This document shows, in pieces, positions 1 to 5,886 of a stretch of DNA of 8,513 bases (position 1 is the stretch's first letter; the number at the start of each line of letters is the position of its first letter). Source of the DNA: Rudanella sp. (GTDB lineage Bacteria; Bacteroidota; Bacteroidia; Cytophagales; Spirosomataceae). The position numbers and the translations under genes are program-made. Where the stretch lies: positions 1 to 8,513 of the forward strand of contig JAJAYX010000874.1 in the NCBI GenBank assembly GCA_026785985.1. Direction: 5' to 3'. The notes under the pieces were generated by a model. That model worked only from the letters and a program-made list of their open reading frames with translations, was not told the DNA's origin and searched no databases.

Positions 1-1025
1 AAATTAAACGGCAGTTTGCCCCCCGCTGGGTTGGTCAGCCGAAGCGTTCTTACGGTCGGGGTTTCCTCAAAAATCTTGGCAACCAGTAACGTCCCTTCCC
101 ATGCGTTGGGCTTCGAGGGTGTATCCTCGGCATTGACCGCAACCGGGTCGGGTTGAACCGGTGCCGGGGGAGCCGCTGGTTTGGCCGCAGCGGGTGGTGA
201 AACAGCCGGTGCCGCCAGTGGCGAAGACGCGGGTGGTGAACCCGCTGGCGGAGATGCCGGGGTGGAGCCGCCGGGCGGAGGTGTGTTTCCGGGGGGATTT
301 CCCGCCAGTTTGTCAACGAGCGCATTGGCGCGTTTCATCTTCTGGAAATACATCCAGACCATGACAATGGCAAACACGGCGAGTGTCAGCATCGCGATGT
401 AGTGAAACAACGACAGGCCGGATAATGGCGCGGCTGCATCCGCTGGAGTCAGGTTCATATCCTGTCTGAACCAACGGAAAGCGGCGAGTTGCGGATTCCG
501 GTTGGTGGCCAGTGTCAATCGGGCGGCCAATCCGCTTTCCAGCACGCGCTGACCTTGCCGAATCTGCGCGTTTGCTTCCTGGATGGCCGCAAAATCGTCC
601 ATTTGAATGGCTGCTTTCAGGTTTTCCATGCCTATGATCAGCAGCTCGTTGCCTTCGTTGACCCGGTCGTCGGCCAATTGATTGACTTCGGCGCGTCTTT
701 CGGGCGGCACCTGGGGTAACTGCATCATCGTTGGGTACAGTTCCTTGTTGGTGGGCTTGCCCATTTCCTTCATCATATCGCCCATGCCGCCACCCATGCC
801 ACCGCCAGCCCCACCACCCATCCCGGCTTTCGTCCCGCCCGGCACAGACTGGCCCGGCATGGATTTACTGGAATCGCCCGCGCTGACGCTTGCCGACATG
901 GCAGCAGCCGGGTCGGGCGATGCCTGCGGATGATGCTTTTCATGGTCGGATTGAGCCACCCCGAACGTAGCCGAAGCCCCCAACAGCAGGGCCGAAAGCA
1001 AGTTGGTAACGGCTGCGCGTTTCAT
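1..1025 (-). CDS. Membrane-spanning Met/His-rich protein with C-terminal FAD (ferredoxin-reductase-type) domain, 3' end outside window
   Basis: The frame is open from an ATG at 1025 to the window edge (341 codons, no stop). Seen: a Sec-type signal peptide (about 1-24, ending GVAQ); a His/Met/Gly-rich stretch (HEKHH near 28-32 and GMGGG repeats at 68-88 ending MGDMMKEM); a charged helical region (about 95-190); one membrane helix (about 207-228, ending in QKMKR, so the C-terminal side should be cytosolic); a Pro/Ala-rich linker (about 243-307); and the start of a folded domain from 308 (WEGTLLVAKIFEETPTVRT, then LRLTNPAGG). That last segment resembles the first strands of FNR-type FAD-binding domains, whose RxYS-like FAD motif would lie outside the window. 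Inference: a periplasmic metal-sensing or metal-binding head joined across the membrane to a cytosolic flavin reductase. The frame is certain; the reductase assignment rests on about 34 residues. It is the last visible gene of the co-directional run, 67 bases after its neighbour. Confidence 0.72.
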   Translation of the reverse strand, partial: MKRAAVTNLLSALLLGASATFGVAQSDHEKHHPQASPDPAAAMSASVSAGDSSKSMPGQSVPGGTKAGMGGGAGGGMGGGMGDMMKEMGKPTNKELYPTMMQLPQVPPERRAEVNQLADDRVNEGNELLIIGMENLKAAIQMDDFAAIQEANAQIRQGQRVLESGLAARLTLATNRNPQLAAFRWFRQDMNLTPADAAAPLSGLSLFHYIAMLTLAVFAIVMVWMYFQKMKRANALVDKLAGNPPGNTPPPGGSTPASPPAGSPPASSPLAAPAVSPPAAAKPAAPPAPVQPDPVAVNAEDTPSKPNAWEGTLLVAKIFEETPTVRTLRLTNPAGGKLPFN

Positions 1026-1049
1026 GGGCAAAAAAATGGCTTTTGTGAA

Positions 1050-1084
1050 CTGCCCGGTGCATCGTTTGCACCAAGATTGGGCAG
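1050..1084 (-). other. Intergenic hairpin before the flavoprotein gene
   Basis: GGTGCA (1056-1061) and TGCACC (1067-1072) form a 6-bp stem with a 5-nt loop. It sits inside an outer pair, CTGCCC (1050-1055) with GGGCAG (1079-1084), with a 6-nt bulge on one side. It lies between the stop of the Met-rich gene (1093) and the ATG at 1025. No T-run follows on the minus strand within a few bases, so it looks more like an mRNA-processing, stability or partial attenuation element than a classical terminator. Confidence 0.4.
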
Positions 1085-1092
1085 GAGCGGTT

Positions 1093-1722
1093 TTACCTAT
1101 CGTCCATGTCGTCTTTCATGGGCGCATCTTTTTTCATCGGGGCTTTCCCCTTTTTCATGGGGGCTTTACTCATGGGTGTTTTCGGCATCGGACTGCCACA
1201 GCATTTTTTGGTCATGTCCATGCCTTCATCCATCATGGTCATGCCTTTGCTCATCATATCGTCGCCCGTGGCCGTGTCCGTGTCTGTCGAGGCCATACCC
1301 TTAGCGGCCATGCCTTTGCCCATGCTCATCATGCCCATGCCTTTGTCCATCGTAGCCTGCTCTTTTTTCATCATCTCCTTGCCCATGTCCATCGTCTCCA
1401 TACCCTTGTCCATCATGGTCATGCCCCGCTGCATCATGGATTTGTCTTTGGCCGATTGCCCTTTATCCATGATATTTTTGCCGGACTTCACCATGTCCAT
1501 CCCCTGATGAATCATCGCCATGCCGCCCTCATTCTGGTCCGCTGGCATCGTTGACTGGCCAATGGCGTTGGTGGCTCCACCGGCCAGAAACAGCAGTAGG
1601 AACCCAACGAGTAGCAAGCCAGACAACTTCGTTTTGCGTATTCCGTGCTTTGCCAACAACGGTGTGTTGGCGGTTCCAGCCGGGCAAAATTTTTCGATCA
1701 TTTCAGTTGAGTTGTTCATCAT
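1093..1722 (-). CDS. Exported methionine-rich protein, putative copper binding
   Basis: Two adjacent ATGs (1722 and 1719) give 209 or 208 residues. The frame stays open further upstream to 1956, but that extension overlaps the SHOCT gene and reads as non-coding Arg/Ala-rich sequence. From the second Met: an unusually long polar N-region (about 1-32), a hydrophobic core (about 33-48, GLLLVGFLLLFLAGG) and a probable cleavage after NAIGQ near 55. The remaining ~153 residues hold 36 Met, about one in four, in patterns such as MDKGM, GMTMM and MDMGKEMM spaced like an amphipathic helix. A CC pair and a series of APMKK-type repeats follow near the C-terminus. Met arrays of this kind bind Cu(I) in periplasmic proteins such as PcoC, CopC and CusF; no specific family is claimed, though it recalls MxKDM-repeat proteins. 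Location between copper genes supports periplasmic copper buffering. Function is inferred. Confidence 0.78.
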   Translation of the reverse strand: MMNNSTEMIEKFCPAGTANTPLLAKHGIRKTKLSGLLLVGFLLLFLAGGATNAIGQSTMPADQNEGGMAMIHQGMDMVKSGKNIMDKGQSAKDKSMMQRGMTMMDKGMETMDMGKEMMKKEQATMDKGMGMMSMGKGMAAKGMASTDTDTATGDDMMSKGMTMMDEGMDMTKKCCGSPMPKTPMSKAPMKKGKAPMKKDAPMKDDMDDR

Positions 1723-1755
1723 CAGTTGGTTTTCTAATGTTGATTGGTTTTGTGA

Positions 1756-1770
1756 CGGGCAGTTTGCCCG
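1756..1770 (-). other. Intergenic GC hairpin before the Met-rich gene
   Basis: CGGGCA and TGCCCG pair perfectly around a 3-nt loop in the 53-base gap between the SHOCT gene (stop at 1776) and the Met-rich gene (start 1722). On the minus strand it is followed by TCACAAAACC rather than a T-run, so a simple intrinsic terminator is unlikely. It may reduce or stabilise read-through in the operon. Confidence 0.35.
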
Positions 1771-1775
1771 GCTGC

Positions 1776-2003
1776 TTAGTTTGCCGAATCGTTGTCTAAG
1801 AGTTGTTTCTGCTCCTTGTATTGCTCGGTGGAGATTTGCCCGGACGCGAGCCGGTCGTGCAGGATGTCGAGCGGAGACCTGCGCCGGTATCGCTGGCCGG
1901 GGATATTGAAGGGCGTTGCGAAAATCCAGAACAGCAGCATGGCCCAGATGAACCACCAGAGCAGGTGCATTCCCCCGAAATGATACCCGTCGTAAAACAT
2001 CAT
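1776..2003 (-). CDS. Small membrane protein with SHOCT domain
   Basis: 75 residues from the first of two adjacent ATGs (2003, 2000), preceded by an A-rich leader typical of Bacteroidota genes. An upstream ATG at 2045 would add MATGKVNHNLNTEK, which looks like leader sequence and nearly touches the preceding gene. Seen: an aromatic, Met/His-containing N-terminus (MMFYDGYHFGGMH), one membrane helix (about 13-31, LLWWFIWAMLLFWIF), a basic RYRRR stop-transfer, and a C-terminal SHOCT motif (about 43-70: SPLDILHDRLASGQIS, then EQYKEQKQLL). Such helix-plus-SHOCT proteins are common beside copper and other envelope stress genes in Bacteroidota, but their biochemical role is not established. The gap to the next gene is 53 bases, consistent with co-transcription. 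Confidence 0.82.
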   Translation of the reverse strand: MMFYDGYHFGGMHLLWWFIWAMLLFWIFATPFNIPGQRYRRRSPLDILHDRLASGQISTEQYKEQKQLLDNDSAN

Positions 2004-2048
2004 TTTTTCTGTGTTTAGATTGTGATTCACTTTCCCGGTCGCCATTGG

Positions 2049-2411
2049 CTATCGGTTCATCATGCCCCGATGTCGGGGTCTTCCGTTCATGCCCCCTGCG
2101 TGGGTGCTGTTGCTGGTCGTGTCATGGCCCTCGCCCATCATGCCTCCGCCATCAGACCGCTGGCCCATATGCCCGTTGTCGTCGCCGGTCGGCGTGTTCG
2201 ATTGGTTGGAGGAGTCCGTTTGCGTCGTTGACTGATCGCTGGTTCCTGCGTTTTTTCCGCCGTTGTTGGTATTCTTCGAGTTGCAGCCCGCGACCAATAG
2301 GCAGGCCAACATCATCATCACAACCAGCAGGTTTGTAGTTGCCGTGCGCGGCTTCATGGGGACTGTGTCAACCGGCCTACTGTTGGGGAGCGTAAAAAAT
2401 GAGTTGTTCAT
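2049..2411 (-). CDS. Lipoprotein with Ser/Thr/Asn-rich linker and His/Met/Gly tail
   Basis: 120 residues from ATG 2411. An in-frame ATG at 2447 falls in a hairpin arm and is unlikely; an ATG at 2357 (102 residues, MKPRTATTN) would give a more ordinary lipoprotein signal and is a real alternative. The start at 2411 is preferred because its first 12 bases (ATGAACAACTCA) are identical to those of the Met-rich gene at 1719. Seen: hydrophobic core (LLVVMMMLACLLV), lipobox LVAGC with the lipid-bearing Cys at 43, a low-complexity polar linker (44-79), and a tail rich in Gly, Met and His (80-120: GHMGQRSDGGGMMGEGH ... RGMMNR). Probably anchored in the membrane with a metal-binding tail in the periplasm. 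No family recognised; copper binding is inferred from composition and neighbours. Confidence 0.72.
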   Translation of the reverse strand: MNNSFFTLPNSRPVDTVPMKPRTATTNLLVVMMMLACLLVAGCNSKNTNNGGKNAGTSDQSTTQTDSSNQSNTPTGDDNGHMGQRSDGGGMMGEGHDTTSNSTHAGGMNGRPRHRGMMNR

Positions 2412-2447
2412 AATCCGTTGAATGTTTGAGTGATACAGGTTTGACAT

Positions 2448-2489
2448 TGTCCCGAAACGAGTCCACGCGGGCGTTGTCGTTTCGGGACA
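2448..2489 (-). other. Strong intra-operon inverted repeat (13-bp perfect stem)
   Basis: TGTCCCGAAACGA (2448-2460) is perfectly complementary to TCGTTTCGGGACA (2477-2489), with a 16-nt GC-rich loop. It occupies the 98-base gap between the DUF6799-like gene (stop 2510) and the lipoprotein gene (start 2411). No T-run follows on either strand, so a standard Rho-independent terminator is not supported. It could be an mRNA processing or stability element, or an operator. Confidence 0.6.
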
Positions 2490-2509
2490 CGTTGGCTTAC
2501 CGGGTTTGT

Positions 2510-2917
2510 TTACCCTTTCATTTTCATCTTGCCCATTTTGGCACCGGCCTTCTTATGGCCTGCTTTCGAGCCGGGATGAATGACCATTTTCCCGTTTTCC
2601 ATCATGCAGTGGTCGCCTTCTTTCATCTTCGTGATCGTACCGTCTTTGCTTTTGCAGGTGCCGTCGGTCATGCAGAGGGTTCCATCGCTCATGGTCATGT
2701 TCATGGTCATGGGTTTTAGTTTGCCCCCTTCCATCATCATCATTTTGCCGTTTTTCATCACCATAGACTCGTCGGCCATTGGCATGGTGGCATGGCCCTC
2801 GCCTTTGGGCTTGGTCTGGCCTTGGGCCGGGCGGCCGGCAAACAGCAGCAGGGCCAAAGCCGCTACGGGTACTATCAGCCAATGGGCCGATGTCAGGGGT
2901 TTGCGTTCTGTGTTCAT
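2510..2917 (-). CDS. Exported Met-rich protein with DUF6799-like repeats
   Basis: 135 residues from ATG 2917. Signal peptide: HWLIVPVAALALLLFAG core (about 12-28) with a likely cleavage after AQGQ near 34. The mature part carries about 20 Met and three Cys (82, 88, 104), arranged in a repeating pattern of the type VMKNGKMMMMEGGK, MSDGTLCMTDGTCKSKDGT and MKEGDHCMMENGKM (about 50-111). This matches the Lys/Met/Gly/Asp hairpin repeats I know as DUF6799 in Bacteroidota; the family name is from memory and was not searched. A Lys/Met/Gly-rich tail follows (116-135). Likely periplasmic; copper binding is inferred from Met and Cys content and from the adjacent multicopper oxidase. It lies 72 bases after the membrane-protein gene. 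Confidence 0.8.
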   Translation of the reverse strand: MNTERKPLTSAHWLIVPVAALALLLFAGRPAQGQTKPKGEGHATMPMADESMVMKNGKMMMMEGGKLKPMTMNMTMSDGTLCMTDGTCKSKDGTITKMKEGDHCMMENGKMVIHPGSKAGHKKAGAKMGKMKMKG

Positions 2918-2951
2918 AATCGATTTTTGTTTGACTTGTGAAATTGAAAAG

Positions 2952-2966
2952 CCGGTTGAAGACCGG
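2952..2966 (-). other. Short terminator-like hairpin
   Basis: CCGGT (2952-2956) and ACCGG (2962-2966) form a 5-bp stem with a 5-nt loop; on the minus strand it is followed by CTTTTCAATTT. It sits in the 72-base gap between the four-helix membrane protein and the DUF6799-like gene. The stem is short, so at most a weak or partial terminator within the operon. Confidence 0.3.
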
Positions 2967-2989
2967 GAAAATTGAATCAGGAAATTGGG

Positions 2990-3409
2990 TTACTTGTGAA
3001 ACAGGTAAAGCAGTAAGGCCATAAACCAGGGTATCGTCATCGCTCCTAAAACCCACCTAAAATCGGACTGGAGCATAAAGTTTACCAGCACCATAGCACC
3101 AATTGAGTTGATACCAGCCACTAAAACCAGGATAAATACGCCGGGGGCTTTCGTGCGGAACGATGTTCGAGCCACGTAGAACGTGAGTAGTCCGGTTGTG
3201 AAAATGTAGCCACCCAATACCCAAAAAACTTTTTGTAACCAGGCAGCCAAGCCGGGAACATCAGTCTGGATAGTCGATAACGAGGAACCCATATACCAGG
3301 CATCTTCGGGCAATAAAGAAGGGCGCAGGAAAACAAAATAAACGCCCATCCCCATCAGGAGAAACCCTTCGAGTGATAAAAAGAAGACAGAAAACGGTTT
3401 AAATTTCAA
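2990..3409 (-). CDS. Four-helix integral membrane protein, unknown family
   Basis: 139 residues. The start codon is TTG at 3409: an in-frame TAA lies a few codons upstream and the next ATG (codon 20) would destroy the first helix. Predicted helices by inspection are about 7-28, 59-80, 88-111 and 117-137. A polar loop between the first two carries LRPSLLPEDAWYMGSS; short basic segments (RTSFRTK at 81-87) suggest positive-inside loops. There is no Cys and few His, so direct metal coordination is not obvious. The gene starts 24 bases after the multicopper oxidase stop, so it is almost certainly co-transcribed. I do not recognise the family. Position suggests an accessory role in envelope copper handling, which is inference only. 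Confidence 0.75.
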   Translation of the reverse strand: MKFKPFSVFFLSLEGFLLMGMGVYFVFLRPSLLPEDAWYMGSSLSTIQTDVPGLAAWLQKVFWVLGGYIFTTGLLTFYVARTSFRTKAPGVFILVLVAGINSIGAMVLVNFMLQSDFRWVLGAMTIPWFMALLLYLFHK

Positions 3410-3413
3410 TGTT

Positions 3414-3427
3414 TGCTTTTAAAAGCA
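3414..3427. other. 14-bp perfect palindrome in the oxidase/membrane-protein gap
   Basis: TGCTTTTAAAAGCA lies between the multicopper oxidase stop (3434) and the TTG start at 3409. It may be a chance palindrome, a small hairpin around the weak start codon, or a protein-binding site. Nothing else in the 24-base gap is distinctive. Confidence 0.3.
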
Positions 3428-3433
3428 CTTGCC

Positions 3434-5854
3434 TCAGAACCGGTAACTCAGTCCTCCACTCACGTTGTTATACCGCGTATCGTAGTTGCCGAACAGCGCG
3501 ATGTTTTTGGTCAGCAAGTAATCCAGATCAACCCGCAGCCGGGTGTAACTGCTCACGAGCCATTGCGCCTGATAACTCAGTATTACTCGTGAGAAAAGTT
3601 GCTGCTCACCCGAGAGTTGAAACCGCACGTTACCCCGCGCATCGACTTTTACTTCGGAGTCGATCAAAAATGGCAACAGGTACCGAACCCCCGCCACGGC
3701 CCGCACAATTCTCTGATCGGGGGGGACATCCCGGTTGGACGTTGTCCGACGAAGAAACTGCTCATTCCCCGCGTCAATACCCCCAAACACCCGCAGGTAT
3801 TGCGAGAGGTAGCGTTCATAATCGGCATCTAATTCAAACTGACCGCGCCGGTTCACGTCGGCTCCAATGATGAAGGCATTGCGCTGGTTCGAGTAATTCA
3901 GGGCTAAGTAACTCGTGGGATAACCCGCGTCGAGTTGTCCCCAGAAATAATACTTTTTGTCGCCGGCCGGGTCTTTCATCGGGCTGGCCGGGCTATTGCG
4001 CGCGGCCACGATGTCGGCATCGGGCGTGGTGCCTTCGTAATGCACCACCTGCCCCATGCCGCCGACCAAGTGGTACAGGATATGGCAGTGGAAAAACCAG
4101 TCGTTCTCTTCATCGGCCAGAAACTCGATCACCACCGTTTCCATCGGCGAGAGATTGAGCGTGTGCTTCAGTGGCGAGTAATCACCCTGCCCGTTGAGTA
4201 CCCGGAAGAAATGCCCGTGCAGGTGCAGGGGGTGAAACATCATCGTCGCGTTGACCAGCCGAAACCGCACTACCTCGCCCCGGCGCACGGCAATAGCGTC
4301 AGCCCCGGACAGGGTTTTTCCATTGAAGCCCCAGATGTACCGGCGCATATCCCCCGATAAATTCAGCGTCACCTCCCGAACGGGGCGATTGGCCGGAAAA
4401 ACAGTTTTCTCAATCGAGCGTAACTGCTTGTAATCGAACGTGTTGAACTTGTCGAACATTGGCATTTCCATACTTGAGTCCTTCATGCTGTCGTCCGGTT
4501 TAGGAACCGCTTTGTCGGGCATATCCATGCCGGGCATATCCATGCCGGGCATATCCTTGTTGGGCACCGTCTTCATACCAGGCATATCCATACCGGACAT
4601 CTTTATGGCGGCTTCGGGAATGGCTGGCGTACCGGGCGGCAGCAGCCGGACCAGGGGCTTATACTTGCCAAACAGCAGCCCGCTCCGGTTGCCGCCGGGC
4701 ATTTTACTCATGGCCTTCGTCATTTGATAGAGGTCAGGCTTGGGAATTTTGGGCGCGAAAACAGGTTTGCCCTTGCCTAAAAAAGCCGAGGCATAGCCGG
4801 AGCCATCCTGAGCCGAAGCCCGCAATTCATAGGCTCCGCTGGCCGGGATAGTGACGATGAAATCATACGTTTCGGCAATGGCCATTAGCATTCGATCCAC
4901 CGAAACAGGCTGCACCGGTATTCCATCGGCGGCAATCAACCGCATGGGGCCACCGGCAAACTGAACGTTGAAATAGCTGGCTCCCGCTGCATTGATGACC
5001 CGCAGCCGAACAGTTTCGCCGGGTTTAAATTCTTCGTACCGGCTGGTGTCTTTGCCGTTGATGAGGAACCGCTGGTAATACACGTCTGAAATATCCATCG
5101 GCGGCATCCGGTTGAACGACTGCGTCAGGTAAGCCCCCAACGCCCGGTGTCTGATAATCTGGCTGAGGGGCTGCACATTGCCTTTTTTAATGGCATACCA
5201 CTCCGTGCGCCGTTTCAGGTTTTTCACGACGTAAGCCGGTTTCTCATCCGTCCAGTCGGCCAGCATCAGCACCAGCTCATGGTCGGTTTTGACTGTTGGA
5301 CGCTGCGGCTGGATCACGATGGGGCCATACACGCCCCGTTGCTCCTGAAAGGGCGTGTGCGAGTGATACCAGTACGTACCCGATTGCACGATGGGAAACT
5401 CGAAGGTCAGCGACTGGCCGGGACCGATGGGGGGCGTGTTGAGGTAGGCTACTCCATCCTGCCGATTCGGCACCAGAATGCCGTGCCAGTGAATTGACGT
5501 TTCCGTTTTCAGGGTGTTGTGCACCCGAATGACGGCGGTATCCCCTTCCGTAAAAGCAAGCGTGGGGCCGGGAGTGGTGCCGTTGAGGGTCATGCCCTGG
5601 GTGGGCTTGCCCGTGATATTGACCATCGTTTCAGCCACCGTCAGGTCGTACTCTACCCGTTTGCCGGTCGGCTTAATGCGCAGTGCGGCATAGTCACGGG
5701 AGGCGGGCAGGGCCATTGTCATGCCCTGGTAGCTAACGGTTTCGACGTTAACCGACTTTTTAAGAACAGGGTTACCTGGCGTGGTTTGGGCGCGGAGTGA
5801 ATGGCTTCCTGCCAGCAAAAGCAGCAGGAATACCAGGCATACGTAAAGTTTCAT
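3434..5854 (-). CDS. Multicopper oxidase (CopA-like) fused to C-terminal CopB-like outer-membrane barrel
   Basis: 806 residues from ATG 5854. Sec-type signal peptide (1-22, ending LRAQ; no twin Arg). Three cupredoxin-like domains with all four copper motifs: HWHG (122-125), HSH (164-166), HPLHLHG (541-547), and HCHILYH (589-595) with Cys590 and axial Met600. A Met-rich insert at about 419-466 (MSGMDMPGM ... GMDMPGMDMP) resembles the Cu(I)-gathering insert of PcoA/CopA. Known family role: oxidation of toxic Cu(I) in the periplasm. Ordinary CopA-type enzymes end near residue 605; here about 200 residues follow. From 632 onward alternating strands appear (YYFWGQLDAG, VAGVRYLLPFLIDSEVKVD, LRVDLDYLLTKNIALFGNYD) ending GGLSYRF with a terminal Phe, typical of an outer-membrane barrel and similar to the CopB C-terminus. 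The frame is unbroken. The oxidase call is near certain; the barrel call is strong but by eye. Confidence 0.93.
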   Translation of the reverse strand: MKLYVCLVFLLLLLAGSHSLRAQTTPGNPVLKKSVNVETVSYQGMTMALPASRDYAALRIKPTGKRVEYDLTVAETMVNITGKPTQGMTLNGTTPGPTLAFTEGDTAVIRVHNTLKTETSIHWHGILVPNRQDGVAYLNTPPIGPGQSLTFEFPIVQSGTYWYHSHTPFQEQRGVYGPIVIQPQRPTVKTDHELVLMLADWTDEKPAYVVKNLKRRTEWYAIKKGNVQPLSQIIRHRALGAYLTQSFNRMPPMDISDVYYQRFLINGKDTSRYEEFKPGETVRLRVINAAGASYFNVQFAGGPMRLIAADGIPVQPVSVDRMLMAIAETYDFIVTIPASGAYELRASAQDGSGYASAFLGKGKPVFAPKIPKPDLYQMTKAMSKMPGGNRSGLLFGKYKPLVRLLPPGTPAIPEAAIKMSGMDMPGMKTVPNKDMPGMDMPGMDMPDKAVPKPDDSMKDSSMEMPMFDKFNTFDYKQLRSIEKTVFPANRPVREVTLNLSGDMRRYIWGFNGKTLSGADAIAVRRGEVVRFRLVNATMMFHPLHLHGHFFRVLNGQGDYSPLKHTLNLSPMETVVIEFLADEENDWFFHCHILYHLVGGMGQVVHYEGTTPDADIVAARNSPASPMKDPAGDKKYYFWGQLDAGYPTSYLALNYSNQRNAFIIGADVNRRGQFELDADYERYLSQYLRVFGGIDAGNEQFLRRTTSNRDVPPDQRIVRAVAGVRYLLPFLIDSEVKVDARGNVRFQLSGEQQLFSRVILSYQAQWLVSSYTRLRVDLDYLLTKNIALFGNYDTRYNNVSGGLSYRF
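4516..4560 (-). repeat. 15-bp tandem repeats encoding GMDMP in the oxidase Met-rich insert
   Basis: CGGGCATATCCATGC occurs at 4516-4530 and 4531-4545, followed by a diverged copy at 4546-4560. Each unit encodes five residues of the GMDMP series. More degenerate copies continue to about 4604. The exact repeats suggest recent slippage expansion of the Met motif. Confidence 0.8.
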
Positions 5855-5886
5855 AAACTTTTTGATTAAACAGGACGAACCGTTTG

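Noticed and set aside
760..850. GC-rich CCACCCATG-type repeats as a regulatory array
   Set aside because: They encode the GMGGG repeats of the flavoprotein head and keep its frame.
1200..1510. Many CATGCC/CCATG units resembling a DNA repeat array or CRISPR
   Set aside because: Spacing is irregular and multiples of three; the pattern is explained by Met codons in the Met-rich protein.
1106..1554. Two overlapping plus-strand frames with His- or Met-rich translations
   Set aside because: They are antisense to the Met-rich gene; CAT (His) and repeated hydrophobics arise from reading Met codons in reverse.
1723..1956. N-terminal extension of the Met-rich gene to an ATG at 1956
   Set aside because: It overlaps the SHOCT coding region in another frame, is Arg/Ala-rich without export features, and the ATG pair at 1722/1719 sits directly before the conserved-looking start.
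2022..2719. Plus-strand frames across the lipoprotein and DUF6799-like genes
   Set aside because: Antisense shadows without coherent domains or signal peptides; minus-strand genes there have clear lipobox and signal features.
3409..5800. Several plus-strand frames opposite the multicopper oxidase
   Set aside because: The minus-strand frame is a complete enzyme with all copper motifs; the opposite frames are GC-driven open stretches.
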